A DNA stretch of 64,000 bases from Nostoc sp. WHI (GCF_015714725.1 NZ_WBKM01000356.1:1-64000), one strand, 5' to 3'; shown: positions 1-8,346, counted from the stretch's first letter. Program-made: numbers and translations. Notes: generated from the letters alone by a model not told the origin.

Positions 1-42
1 TTCCCCACTCCCCACTCCCCACTCCCCACTCCCTACTCCCTA
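1..42. repeat. Heptanucleotide tandem repeat (CCCCACT)n
   Basis: Four to five near-perfect copies of a CCCCACT unit, degrading to CCCTACT, end just before the first start codon. Short tandem heptamers of this kind are typical of heterocystous cyanobacteria. The array may begin upstream of the window. Confidence 0.8.
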
Positions 43-47
43 AATTT

Positions 48-866
48 ATGAGTTATCAAAATTTGGAATTAACAATTGGTTGGCTGTATCCGACGCTAAT
101 GAGTACCTATGGCGATCGCGGTAATGTTATTACTATAGAACGTCGCGCTCAGTGGCGGGGATACACTGTTAAAGTATTACCCCTAGATCAAAATGCCACA
201 GCCGCAGATATTAAAACTGTAGATATCATAGTTGGTGGTGGCGCACAAGACCGTCAGCAAGAAATTGTCATGCGTGATTTACAAGGTGCGAAAGCCGATG
301 CTATGCGCGAGAAAATCGAAAATGGAACACCGGGAGTTTTTACCTGTGGTTCACCCCAATTACTAGGACATTATTATGAACCAGGATTAGGACAACGCAT
401 TGAAGGCTTGGGAATACTCGATTTAGTTTCCGTCCATCCTGGTGAAAATACTAAGCGCTGTATTGGTAACTTGGTAATTGAAGTTACAGCTTCACGTCTA
501 GCGCAGGAGTTGAAAGAAATGACAGGTAACACACCGTATTTGGTAGGCTTTGAAAATCATGGCGGACGTACCAAGTTAGGAAAAGTGGAAGCTTTGGGGC
601 GAGTGGTGTATGGTTTGGGAAATAATGGCGAAGATGGCACTGAGGGAGCATTTTATCAGAATGCGATCGCTACTTATTCCCACGGCCCTTTGTTACCGAA
701 AAATCCCTTTGTCGCCGATTGGTTAATTCAAACAGCATTGCGGCTAAAATATCAACAGGCGATCGCCTTACAACCTTTAGATGATCATCTTGCTATGCAA
801 GCACGGGAAGCGATGTTTAAACGATTGAAAGTAAGTTTGCCAACTTCTGGTGCGGCTAAAGTTTGA
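48..866 (+). CDS. gatD: GatD-like type 1 glutamine amidotransferase (lipid II amidation subunit)
   Basis: CobB/CobQ-like class I glutaminase of 272 residues. It would release ammonia from glutamine for a MurT-type Mur ligase that amidates the D-glutamate of lipid II; a MurT gene would be expected just upstream, outside the window. The nucleophile is Cys100 in GVFTCGSPQLLG, and the likely catalytic His is His212 in YSHGPLLPKNP. An N-terminal GDRGN motif and FENHGGRT also fit GatD. The ATG follows the heptamer array directly, with no clear ribosome-binding site. Cobyric acid synthase is excluded by the short length and lack of a synthetase domain. Confidence 0.8.
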   Translation: MSYQNLELTIGWLYPTLMSTYGDRGNVITIERRAQWRGYTVKVLPLDQNATAADIKTVDIIVGGGAQDRQQEIVMRDLQGAKADAMREKIENGTPGVFTCGSPQLLGHYYEPGLGQRIEGLGILDLVSVHPGENTKRCIGNLVIEVTASRLAQELKEMTGNTPYLVGFENHGGRTKLGKVEALGRVVYGLGNNGEDGTEGAFYQNAIATYSHGPLLPKNPFVADWLIQTALRLKYQQAIALQPLDDHLAMQAREAMFKRLKVSLPTSGAAKV

Positions 867-923
867 ATTTTCGTATTTTTCCCTTTCCCTAACTCTCACC
901 AGCTATCACAAGGGTATTACGCC

Positions 924-1115
924 ATTCGTGTCAACTTAGCCAAAATCCCTTTCAAACCTCGTTTCTAGCCTCTGGCTAGAAATGCTTGCTCATTGCGGCT
1001 CTGCCGCAAGTCTTGAGGCGGAGCCTCCCGTTAGGCATTCCCAGTCGGAGACTGGGAACGAGACAATCTCTAAAAGCATTGTCTAGATTGGTTTTTACGT
1101 TAAGTTGACACCAAC
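924..1115. mobile_element. Small inverted-repeat element (family C, copy 1) with 11-bp target duplication
   Basis: About 192 bp bounded by GTGTCAACTTA (928-938) and its complement TAAGTTGACAC (1101-1111), inside imperfect 15-bp ends. The direct repeat GGTATTACGCC stands on both sides (913-923 and 1116-1126). The interior is a string of hairpins ending in a CCCAGTCGGAGACTGGG stem and GGGAACGAG, shared with the element at 4424-4625. There is no coding capacity, so it would need a transposase in trans. It sits beside an IS630 transposase remnant. Confidence 0.75.
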
Positions 1116-1121
1116 GGTATT

Positions 1122-1304
1122 ACGCCCATTCAACAACTGATTCAGGATGTGAGTTGTGAAATTCTGTACCTACCGCCTTATTCTCCAGACCTTAACAAGA
1201 TTGAGAAATGCTGTTCTTGGTTAAAAAGTCAAATCCGCAAAAAACTAGATTAGTTTGATTGTTTACGAGATGCCATTGAGCATATCTTATATTTTGCGTC
1301 CTAA
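1122..1304 (+). pseudogene. IS630-family transposase, C-terminal remnant
   Basis: Translation gives ILYLPPYSPDLNKIEK followed by CCSWLKSQIRKKLD, a TAG stop at 1251-1253, then FDCLRDAIEHI in the same frame to a TAA at 1302-1304. This is the hallmark final segment of IS630/Tc1-type DDE transposases (PPYSPDLNPIE). The N-terminal part is absent, so the gene is dead. The small element at 924-1115 lies immediately upstream. Confidence 0.8.
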
Positions 1305-1633
1305 CTGCCTTGGCGCTTTTTATAAGTAATACCAATTTTAATAATTAAAGCTCCTGATTTACAACTGAATCTTTGGGAGCTAAGAATTTTAAGTTCACCG
1401 CGACGCCGTTTTACCTAAGTTTATGACCTGGTTTAACCAGGTGGGAACTAAATTCCTCGTTTAAAGTTTCCGGGTACATGCCCGGTTTACTGCTACGAGA
1501 ACTGTTTGGCTCCCTTGTCTTTAAAGGCATAGATCAAAAAACTTGATGGCAGTCACCAACGTCGTAGTGCAACTCACTCATTATAGCTTTCAAAAAGATG
1601 TTGTGTGTTCAAAATCGAAAGTTTCTAAAAAAT
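1305..1633. other. Non-coding stretch with several compact hairpins
   Basis: No plausible gene. Three short stems stand out: a stem around CCTGGTTTAACCAGG near 1427-1441, CCGGGTACATGCCCGG near 1469-1484, and an AGCTCC/GGGAGCT pair near 1348-1382. This could be a relic of a mobile-element end or a structured RNA; no known family was recognised. Confidence 0.4.
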
Positions 1634-2818
1634 TTACCTGGGATACCAGATAGATTCTATGATGTGGGCGATGGCTGCGCCGACGCCGTTGGCGATCGCA
1701 CTTCCCGACTCTTTATTTTGATTATCTAGCAGAACAGTAACATGTCCCAACTTCCGCCCAGGACGTGATTCTGTCTTCCCATACCAGTGAAGATGTGCCT
1801 GGGGAATCTCTGCTATTTTTTGACGCTGGCTTTGGTAGTCGCTATGAGAGTTTTCATACCCCAGAAGGTTGACCATCACTGCGCCAGCACACTGTAAAGC
1901 CGGATTCCCTAAAGGTAAACCACAAACGGCTCTAAGGTGCTGCTCAAACTGAGAAGTTTCACAAGCATCAAGAGAAAAATGCCCAGAATTGTGAGTCCGG
2001 GGCGCAATTTCATTTACCAGGATTTTGCCATCAGCACAAAGAAATAGCTCAATCCCAAAAACTCCCACAAATTGGAGGCTATTTAATAAAGTATGTGCGA
2101 TCGCTTGGATTTTTGCTACTTGATTGGGCGTAATCTGGGCTGGTGCAATTACCCGCCGACACACTTGTTGTTCTTGTTGGGTTTCTACCACTGGGTAAGT
2201 GACAATTTCTCCCTCTACAGAACGAGCCGCAATTACTGCTAGTTCTTTTTCAAAAGGGACAAATTCTTCTAACAAGAAAAGTGGTTGATTTAAAGTTTTT
2301 TTTGTAGTTTCATAACTTAGCTTTTGCTCTAAAGCAGCAAAATCATTAATTATAAAAGTCCCTTGACCATCATACCCGTGGCGGCGGGATTTAAGGACTG
2401 CTGGAAAACCTAGAGATTCTATTTTTGATTTGATATTTTCCGCCTCGTCAAGGGCAAAAAATTGAGGAACTGGTAATCCTAAATCGCTTAAATAGCGGCG
2501 CTGATGATATTTATCTAAAAGAGGAACTAAAGCTTCTAATCCGGGGCGGAAACATACGCCTTGCTGTGCTAAAAGAGATAAGGCATCTAAGTTAACAAAT
2601 TCGTTTTCAAAGGTGATAACATCGCATTTTTGAGCTAATATTTCTGTGGCACTAGCGTCATCTATCGGGGCGAAAATGATTTCTTGGGCGATGGACACAG
2701 CCGGATCGTGTTCACTAGGAGTTTGTACTACCAATTTTACTCCTAGCTTCTGTGCTGCATCCGCCATCATCCAGGCAAGTTGTCCGCCACCAATTACACC
2801 GACACGCTTTATTGACAT
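1634..2818 (-). CDS. purK: 5-(carboxyamino)imidazole ribonucleotide synthase PurK
   Basis: ATP-grasp enzyme of purine synthesis, 394 residues, converting AIR, bicarbonate and ATP to N5-CAIR in the cytoplasm. The N-terminus GVIGGGQLAWMM is the PurK dinucleotide-like fold. SLGFPAVLKSRRHGYDGQG is the ATP-grasp lid, and VNEIAPRTHNSGH is the metal/ATP-binding core. The start codon overlaps the end of the upstream pentapeptide-repeat gene by 10 bp, so the two are probably co-transcribed. PurE is not in the window. Length and motifs are normal. Confidence 0.95.
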   Translation of the reverse strand: MSIKRVGVIGGGQLAWMMADAAQKLGVKLVVQTPSEHDPAVSIAQEIIFAPIDDASATEILAQKCDVITFENEFVNLDALSLLAQQGVCFRPGLEALVPLLDKYHQRRYLSDLGLPVPQFFALDEAENIKSKIESLGFPAVLKSRRHGYDGQGTFIINDFAALEQKLSYETTKKTLNQPLFLLEEFVPFEKELAVIAARSVEGEIVTYPVVETQQEQQVCRRVIAPAQITPNQVAKIQAIAHTLLNSLQFVGVFGIELFLCADGKILVNEIAPRTHNSGHFSLDACETSQFEQHLRAVCGLPLGNPALQCAGAVMVNLLGYENSHSDYQSQRQKIAEIPQAHLHWYGKTESRPGRKLGHVTVLLDNQNKESGSAIANGVGAAIAHIIESIWYPR

Positions 2819-3309
2819 CCTAAAGAATCACGAGTTTGCACGCTAGTTTTGGAATTCACACCACTGGCTTTTATACACAGTTCTTTGATTTGCGCCCTAT
2901 CCAAAATTGCATCTGTAAAATCTGCACCATCTATATTTACATCATTAAAGATGGCACGGAGCAAAAGGGCTTCTTTGAAAACTGCATCACTTAAATCTGC
3001 CTTAGTCAAGTTTACCTGATCAACCATTGCATTAGTTAAATCCGCTCCGTGCAGATTTGCTTGCGTCATCACCGAAGCACTAAATACTGCTCCCCGCAAG
3101 TCAGCGTTTGCAAAGTTAGCCAGTTCCATATTGGCGTTAGAAAACTCCGCAGCTTGCAAACTTTCACCCGAAAAATCACGTCTTGACAACTCCGCATTGC
3201 TAAATGACAGTGGATGAGTCCAGTCTGCCAGTGCAGGATGAGCCACGCACCATACAATAATTCCTAGAAGTAACGCTAATCCTTGCCGCCAAAACATATC
3301 AAGAGCCAA
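2809..3309 (-). CDS. Exported pentapeptide-repeat protein
   Basis: A 166-residue protein with a Sec signal (hydrophobic stretch about residues 8-24, likely cleavage after HPALA) and then about 20 tandem A(D/N)LxX pentapeptides (ELANFANADLRGAVF and so on). These fold into a right-handed quadrilateral beta-helix. A periplasmic or thylakoid-lumen location is likely, as for other cyanobacterial pentapeptide proteins; the role is unknown. It overlaps purK by 10 bp on the same strand. The two C-terminal cysteines could form a disulfide. Confidence 0.85.
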   Translation of the reverse strand: MALDMFWRQGLALLLGIIVWCVAHPALADWTHPLSFSNAELSRRDFSGESLQAAEFSNANMELANFANADLRGAVFSASVMTQANLHGADLTNAMVDQVNLTKADLSDAVFKEALLLRAIFNDVNIDGADFTDAILDRAQIKELCIKASGVNSKTSVQTRDSLGCQ

Positions 3310-3790
3310 TTTGGTATCTGATCGCTACATTTAAGCTTACCGCATTTGAATATTAGCAAGACTGGATCAGTCTAATTGAAACCCGTAGCTTTGCAACTGG
3401 ACTTAGGATATTCATATTTACCCTTGCTTAATCTTTGGTACCGCCAAAAGAGCTTATTGATTTGTTTACAATTCTTGATTTTTAAATTTGATTTTTAGGA
3501 TATGAATAGTTTGATTGAGGAGTAGTACTCACCAATTTACTTGCAATTCTTGACTTTTGATTTCTTAGGTAAAGTTTATTGTATTTTGAAATGGATAGTT
3601 CCTCTCAACTGTTAATCTATTCATTAAGGTAAGCAATGTTTGAGCCTAATATATTTGTCTCAACTGTTTAAGAAAGCTTAAAAGTGCATAATTAGCGTTG
3701 ATTTTATAACAATTAATTAGTTTGTCAGGAATCTCTGAGAAATTATATTCACCAAGTACATAACTTCCATAAACCAAATTACTAACCCCG
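3310..3790. other. AT-rich intergenic region
   Basis: No gene or recognised element. It separates two divergent units and must hold promoters for the leftward pentapeptide/purK pair and the rightward small gene. A short palindrome GAGTAGTACTC lies near 3520-3530. Confidence 0.5.
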
Positions 3791-4114
3791 ATGATGAATC
3801 ATTACTCACTTCAATGGATTGAGGTATGGTGCCAAGAAAATGGCTGGACAGATTTGTTTGTCGAGCGGCGTAACAACTACTGGGCTTTTCCTCCGGGTGG
3901 GGTAATGCCGGAACCAATCCCAGTTCATGTTCTCAGATTGATTAAAGCCGAAAAGGGATTAACTTTTGAAGAACGATTATGGTCGGTATCAGCAGTGATT
4001 GGTACAATCCTAGCTGTTCTTTTTACCTTTTGGTTTCAGTCTCCGATGCCATTAGTTTTGGCTTTCGCTTTTAACACGGTTACAGTGGCTCAATTTGAAC
4101 TTGAGGATGCCTAA
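3791..4114 (+). CDS. Conserved small membrane protein, cyanobacterial type
   Basis: A 107-residue protein: a soluble N-terminal half rich in aromatic residues (WIEVWCQENGWTDLFVERRNNYWAFPPGGVMPEPIP) and two hydrophobic stretches at about 67-83 and 86-97. No catalytic motif is visible. A strong intrinsic terminator follows the stop, which supports a real transcription unit. The function is unknown. ATG at 3794 is an equally possible start. Confidence 0.65.
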   Translation: MMNHYSLQWIEVWCQENGWTDLFVERRNNYWAFPPGGVMPEPIPVHVLRLIKAEKGLTFEERLWSVSAVIGTILAVLFTFWFQSPMPLVLAFAFNTVTVAQFELEDA

Positions 4115-4136
4115 ATTTTTCTTTTGGATTTTACTA

Positions 4137-4178
4137 TTAAAAACTGCTCTTGCTACTTTCAGCAAGAGCAGTTTTTAA
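4137..4178 (+). terminator. Intrinsic terminator
   Basis: A 16-bp perfect stem, AAAAACTGCTCTTGCT paired with AGCAAGAGCAGTTTTT, around a 6-nt loop, 25 bp after the 107-residue gene. Both arms are A/T flanked, so it could work on both strands. Confidence 0.85.
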
Positions 4179-4264
4179 TTTAAAAGTGCACTACCTCCGA
4201 TGGGATAAAGGCAGCCTCTTAATTCACATCTTTATTTAGATAAACAATGATTTTGACCAACTCA

Positions 4265-4373
4265 GCACTACGGTAAAAGCCCCGCCCGAAGTCAAGCGGA
4301 ATCTTCTTATAGAGAGAAGGTTGATACCCGCTTTTGGTGGGCGGTCTTTTCACTCAGGACTCAGCACTCTTCA
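4265..4373. repeat. Dispersed repeat with terminal hairpin, copy 1 (copy 2 at 56076-56189)
   Basis: Shares the order CACTACGGTAAAAGCC, CGCCCGAAGTCAAG, ATAGAGAGAAGGTTGATACC, CGGTCTTTTCACTC and CAGCACTCTTCAT with 56076-56189. The outer parts pair (AAAAGCC...GCGCC with GGCG...GGTCTTTT), so the unit folds into a long hairpin. It encodes nothing. Confidence 0.75.
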
Positions 4374-4423
4374 TTACTTTCTGCTCTTTTGTGCAAAATC
4401 AGAATTGCCTCACGGTTTTACAC

Positions 4424-4625
4424 CTACGGTGTACACACAAATCGAAAAAAGCTCGATTTCTCATTGTTCTCTCGTTCCCATGCTCTGCATGGGAATGGCT
4501 AATTAGAGGCTCTGCCTCCAGTTAGACATTGAGCCAGAGACTCAATGAATGCATTCCCAGGCTCCGCCTGGGAACGAGGAAAGCCTTATCAAGTTAAGTT
4601 TTTAGGACTTGTGTGTACACCGTAG
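4424..4625. mobile_element. Small inverted-repeat element (family C, copy 2) with perfect 11-bp target duplication
   Basis: Ends are a perfect 17-bp inverted repeat: CTACGGTGTACACACAA at 4424-4440 and its complement at 4609-4625. Both sides carry CGGTTTTACAC (4413-4423 and 4626-4636), a clean 11-bp target duplication. Inside is a nested hairpin unit, 4471-4579, bounded by CTCGTTCCCA and TGGGAACGAG. No open reading frame of note. The right duplication covers the stop codon of nblA. Confidence 0.85.
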
Positions 4626-4630
4626 CGGTT

Positions 4631-4828
4631 TTACACAGAGGTGAAATCTTCATCTAATTTCCACTCGTGTTTCAGAATCTCCTGATACATCTTTTCCCGA
4701 ATCATCATGTGCTTATACTGCAAGATCAAGAATTCTTGAGCTTGGTTGCGGGACATTTGCTGCACTTGATCGGTAAAGCTTCTGAGGCTAAATTCTTGCT
4801 CTAAAGTTAGTTCGGTAGCTTGATCCAT
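4631..4828 (-). CDS. nblA: Phycobilisome degradation protein NblA
   Basis: A 65-residue adaptor that marks phycobilisomes for proteolysis by a Clp protease under nutrient stress. The core LEQEFSLRSFTDQVQQMS and the following helix with QAQEFLILQYKHMMIRE are diagnostic. The frame stays open upstream to 5026, but NblA length and a GGAG site 8 bp before this ATG fix the start at 4828. The stop codon (4631-4633) lies in the 11-bp target duplication of the element at 4424-4625, so that element landed at the very end of the gene. nblA is classically nitrogen-regulated, but no canonical GTA-N8-TAC NtcA site was found in the 300 bp upstream. Confidence 0.93.
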   Translation of the reverse strand: MDQATELTLEQEFSLRSFTDQVQQMSRNQAQEFLILQYKHMMIREKMYQEILKHEWKLDEDFTSV

Positions 4829-5140
4829 AGGTGTCTCCTGTGACGTTTTTATAAATTCTGTTTTTTGGTTTTGTAATGTTATGTAAATTAAATTTAACAC
4901 TTTTGTTACAAAACTGCAATATTTCTTGCAAAATAAAATAAATAATGATATATATTTCCTGGAATCTCCTGTATAAAATATTTGCTGTGTTGCTGATTGA
5001 ATATAAGACAGGGTTAATTTCAGCAAAAAACCCTCTGCTCCTTAAAAAAAAGGGGCAAAGGGAGTTAGTTATTGTGATAAAGCCTCATACTTACAGAATT
5101 GTAGTTCTGAGCGCCAGCCAGTTGCGTTACCTAAAAGGAT
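4829..5140. other. nblA upstream region
   Basis: AT-rich, without a supported gene; it contains the leftward nblA promoter. A TGATATATAT-like tract near 4946-4956 and half-sites GTAA/TTAC are present, but no regulator site can be assigned with confidence. Confidence 0.4.
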
Positions 5141-5974
5141 TTAGCCACGAGTCGATTCAACGCGGCCATAAAATAGACCACGAATTAGAACTTCTTTAGG
5201 TTCGCCAGCACCTAAATCTGTATCAGATGGCTGTTCGCTCTGGAAAGTACCAGCAATTTCACCAGTAGATTTATCTATTTTTGCTATTTGCAGAGAAATC
5301 TTGCCAGTGAGATTTTCAGCACGCTTGACGTTAGTGCGAGTCAGTTCTTCATCATCCGCTTGGGCGGGGAGAGCCACGGCATTATCATAGCCACTGACGA
5401 CACCACGACCTTTAGGATCTAGGAAGGCAGCACCACGATAGGAAGGAACTTTGAAAGTACCTTCAAAGTCTGTGCTGGTGTTAATACTGGTCAAACTGGG
5501 TTGTGTTTGAGCAACCAAGTTTTTGATGGTAAAGAGGAAAGGTACTCGCTCACCACCAGGGAGTTGCACAGTGATGGCTTGGAAGTCAAGGCCATCAGTT
5601 TCCGTAAAGGTCAGGCTATTATCTGAGTTAATTTTTAGGTCGCCTTGTACCTGGTCAATGGTGGAAGTGTATCTAGTCAACAGTTTACCAGCAACAAATT
5701 CTGCTTGTTGGCGTTTATTAGCAGGTTCTTCTTTGATGAAGAAGCTAGTTGGTTCCAAGCAAAGTTCTTTGATGGCATAGGACTGGCTAGAATCAATGGA
5801 AATGGAACCACGGCTTGTTTCTGCTAGTTGGGGGCATTTGTTAGCCAAGCCAGTGCCTCGAATTTGGTCGTAAGTTAGCACGTCTCTACTACTAGTAGCA
5901 GGAGCATCACTGCAAGCAGTTATTAGCCCCAGGCACAAAGCCAAAAATGCAACAATTAAAGCGCGATACCTCAT
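5141..5974 (-). CDS. psbO: Photosystem II manganese-stabilizing protein PsbO
   Basis: Extrinsic lumenal 33-kDa subunit that stabilises the Mn4CaO5 cluster of photosystem II, 277 residues. The signal peptide (MRYRALIVAFLALCLGLITAC) precedes LTYDQIRGTGLANKCPQL. The conserved disulfide partners are the Cys of NKCPQL and of KELCLEP. FTFTIKNLVAQTQ-like and SYRGAAFLDPKGRG stretches match the beta-barrel. The frame can open at a TTG at 5986, but ATG 5974 with GAGG about 8 bp upstream is the better start. The lipobox-like LITAC is common in cyanobacterial PsbO. Confidence 0.96.
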   Translation of the reverse strand: MRYRALIVAFLALCLGLITACSDAPATSSRDVLTYDQIRGTGLANKCPQLAETSRGSISIDSSQSYAIKELCLEPTSFFIKEEPANKRQQAEFVAGKLLTRYTSTIDQVQGDLKINSDNSLTFTETDGLDFQAITVQLPGGERVPFLFTIKNLVAQTQPSLTSINTSTDFEGTFKVPSYRGAAFLDPKGRGVVSGYDNAVALPAQADDEELTRTNVKRAENLTGKISLQIAKIDKSTGEIAGTFQSEQPSDTDLGAGEPKEVLIRGLFYGRVESTRG

Positions 5975-6492
5975 AATCAACCTCAAATCTCAAAAATTAA
6001 TATCTTGGTGGCATTTGTTAGAATTGGGCGCGTGGACGAGTAAGCCCCAGAGAGCGGCATAAGTGCTTGCCTCAAGGAGCGCGAAGAGAAATATCTGCTT
6101 CGCACTTTGCTTTTGCCGATCGCAAAAGCGGCACCGCCAAGTCTTTTTGTATTATGTATGTGACGCTACTACATACAGCCCATTGTTTGATGGGTAAATT
6201 AGCCAGATCATACGATTTTTTTTAACTCAAAATCAAAGTACTCAAAATCCAAGAAAGTTTCATCGTCATCACAGCTAGCTGCTGTGGTGGCTATGGTAAA
6301 GGTTACTGCGCTTTTTTAGGAGCGATCGCAATTACTTTTGAAAAGATACAAATCTAGTTATATTCACCTCTGACTTGCTCTAGTCAGAGTATGGGGGACA
6401 AGGAGGATTAGAGGAATCAATACTGACAAACTAGGGAAAATTAAAAATCTCCGGTAAATTTGAGTTGGTCTCATTTATACGCAAAGGGTGAC
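5975..6492. other. psbO upstream region
   Basis: No gene seen. A 7-bp inverted repeat, TGTATGT/ACATACA with a 9-nt spacer (6155-6177), and a CATAAT-like -10 on the minus strand make this the most likely psbO promoter. Repeat-like, GC-rich debris lies between about 6030 and 6130. Confidence 0.4.
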
Positions 6493-6840
6493 ATGAACGA
6501 TAACAAAAATATGGAATTAGAGAAGTTGTCCTCTAAACTCCAAGCGATCACAACTGTGGTATCTGATGCAGTTCAGGGTTGTCAAGGCGATACTGTAGCT
6601 CTTTTGGCAATGCTTAGGCAATTGGAGCAGTTACACCGAGAACTCCGGGATGGAGTTTTTCAAGAAAGTTTGCCTGTTAACCGTAGGCAACTCTACTCAC
6701 TACTGAAAGATATTGAGTCTGAGGGAGGCTGGCCTTACATTGAGCGGATGAGACTGCAAGCATTTTTAACGAATTTGCCACAAGAGGCTTCCGAAGAAAA
6801 TAGCGATGAGGTGTTGGAGAGCGATCGCTCCTTGGGCTGA
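6493..6840 (+). CDS. Conserved hypothetical protein
   Basis: A 115-residue soluble, mostly helical protein (KLSSKLQAITTVVSDAVQGC, then a leucine-rich helix LLAMLRQLEQLHRELRDG). No domain was recognised. The start at ATG 6493 is preferred over an upstream TTG because AAAGGGTGAC sits just before it; ATG 6511 is also possible. It ends against a WD40 remnant on the opposite strand. Confidence 0.6.
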   Translation: MNDNKNMELEKLSSKLQAITTVVSDAVQGCQGDTVALLAMLRQLEQLHRELRDGVFQESLPVNRRQLYSLLKDIESEGGWPYIERMRLQAFLTNLPQEASEENSDEVLESDRSLG

Positions 6841-6842
6841 TC

Positions 6843-6937
6843 ATCTTTGTCATAACTTGCTGAGGCTAGCATTTTACCTTTTGGGTCAAAACTGACACTA
6901 AGAACTTTATTTGTGTGTCCAATCAAAGTTTTGTAAA
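6843..6937 (-). pseudogene. WD40-repeat protein fragment
   Basis: The minus strand reads VYKTLIGHTNKVLSVSFDPKG followed by KMLASASYDKD, one WD40 blade (GH...V..V.F.P.G..LAS.S.D). Nothing on either side continues the protein: one end meets the stop of the neighbouring gene, the other the element at 6938-7139. It is a relic of a larger WD40 gene. Confidence 0.7.
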
Positions 6938-7139
6938 CAGGACTTACGCAAATGTAACGTCTTTCTGTCATTGCGAGCGTTCGCAAAGCGTCTCGTAGAG
7001 AAGCGTTCGCGGTAGCTAGCGTCTCTAAGAGTTGCAATCCCAGTTTTAACGAGATTGCTTCACTACATACACTGCGTTTCGTACCCTACGGGTTATCCAA
7101 AGGAGTACGCAATGACTAATTATCACTGCGTAAGTCCTG
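6938..7139. mobile_element. Inverted-repeat element with family A ends, 202 bp
   Basis: Begins CAGGACTTACGCA and ends TGCGTAAGTCCTG, the same terminal repeat as the 93-bp elements at 8254, 12553 and 40640, but with a different interior (ACGTCTTTCTGTCATTGCGA...). No target duplication is evident (GTAAA left, AAAAT right). It truncates the WD40 remnant. Confidence 0.7.
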
Positions 7140-7389
7140 AAAATCTAAATTAATATTTTGTAATCTTTAGGAAAAAAATCTTCCAAATTAACTTGTCAAA
7201 AAGGCCACAGTCAGTTAAAAATGGACACCGGAAACTTTCATCGTAATGATGCCTAGCGCCACGAGCTTTGTGTAGTTACTGTAAAGTGTTACTAAAAAAT
7301 AAAAAAGTCTTGAGGAGAGTGGCTAACAGATGCCAAAAAATGATGCGAGGGCGTTGAGGAATTTGGATTGTAACCAGAAAGGGGTTTGA
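7140..7389. other. ftsQ upstream region
   Basis: No gene recognised; presumably carries the ftsQ promoter and leader. Confidence 0.35.
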
Positions 7390-8223
7390 ATGGCTGGCAT
7401 AACATCAGTTTCTCGCACGGATCTAGCCCAGCGTCGTCAGAAGTTACGTCGGCAGAGGCAGATGAGAATTATTCAGGCTATTTGGCGAACCTTTGCCATT
7501 ATCGGTTTGGCAGGTGGATTGCTGTGGGTAGCAGTCCAACCAGTGTGGATGCTAAAAGCTCCCAAACAAATAGTGATGAAATCAGGCAATAAATTACTGA
7601 CAGATGAAACGATTCAGTCATTATTGGTGTTATCTTACCCCCAGTCTTTGTGGCGGATTGAACCATCAGCGATCGCTAACTCTTTGAAGAAACAACCAAC
7701 TATTGCCCAAGCGATCGTTAGACGCCGCCTGTTTCCTCCTGGATTAATCATCGAAATTCAAGAACGAGTACCTGTAGCGGTGACTCAAACACGTGGTAAC
7801 AAAAAAGTAACAATCGGCTTACTAGATGCAAGTGGAGCCTGGATGCCCTTAGAAAAATACACATCACTGAATCCCACCAAGAAATTACCCAATCTCAGAG
7901 TAATTGGCTCGTCAAAACAATACTGCCTCTACTGGACTCAACTTCATCAAGCTGTCAGTCAAAGTCCTGTGAAAGTGATAGAAATTGATTGCCAAAATCC
8001 AACAAATTTAATTTTGAAAACAGAACTAGGAAATGTGCATCTCGGCGTTCCAGGCCCCCAGTTATCTGAACAAATTAAGGTACTCGCCCGAATGCGCCAT
8101 TTAACAGCAAAACTCAATTCCGGTCAAATAGAGTATATTAATCTGAAAAATCCAGAATTTCCCTTAGTACAAATGAACCAAAAAGACCAAAAATTAACTC
8201 CCAAAATCCCTAAAAACATCTAG
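7390..8223 (+). CDS. ftsQ: Cell division protein FtsQ/DivIB
   Basis: Bitopic divisome protein of 277 residues. It has a basic cytoplasmic N-terminus (LAQRRQKLRRQRQMR), one membrane segment at about residues 32-52, then a POTRA domain (residues about 55-125, with PTIAQAIVRRRLFPPGLIIEIQERVPVA) and a periplasmic FtsQ domain. It bridges early and late division proteins. ftsZ follows on the same strand 2.2 kb away, with an IS200/IS605-type element in between. ATG 7390 follows AAAGGGG. Confidence 0.9.
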   Translation: MAGITSVSRTDLAQRRQKLRRQRQMRIIQAIWRTFAIIGLAGGLLWVAVQPVWMLKAPKQIVMKSGNKLLTDETIQSLLVLSYPQSLWRIEPSAIANSLKKQPTIAQAIVRRRLFPPGLIIEIQERVPVAVTQTRGNKKVTIGLLDASGAWMPLEKYTSLNPTKKLPNLRVIGSSKQYCLYWTQLHQAVSQSPVKVIEIDCQNPTNLILKTELGNVHLGVPGPQLSEQIKVLARMRHLTAKLNSGQIEYINLKNPEFPLVQMNQKDQKLTPKIPKNI

Positions 8224-8253
8224 CGTGTTTAATGTATTGATCGCTCTTAGTAA

Positions 8254-8346
8254 TAGGACTTACGCAAAACTACACACTGTAGGGGCAATTCATGAATTGC
8301 CCCTACCTAAAAATCAGGGTTTTGGCTATTGTTTACGTAAGTCCTG
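8254..8346. mobile_element. Family A short element, 93 bp, TSD AGTAA
   Basis: Ends TAGGACTTACGC... and ...TACGTAAGTCCTG form terminal inverted repeats; AGTAA is duplicated at 8249-8253 and 8347-8351. The centre is the palindrome GGGGCAATTC-ATGAATTGCCCC. No coding capacity. Confidence 0.85.

Noticed and set aside
4631-5026. 131-residue version of the nblA frame
   Set aside because: NblA proteins are about 60-65 residues; the upstream part is AT-rich non-coding DNA, and the internal ATG has a good GGAG site.
4829-5140. NtcA site upstream of nblA
   Set aside because: Only half-sites (GTAA, TTAC) occur; no GTA-N8-TAC with a properly spaced -10 was found.
5523-5827. Frames antisense to psbO
   Set aside because: Shadows of the psbO codon pattern; there is no promoter or independent coding signal.
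8254-8346. Recurring palindromic units considered as a CRISPR array
   Set aside because: Copies are kilobases apart, have terminal inverted repeats and target duplications, and lack spacers and cas genes.
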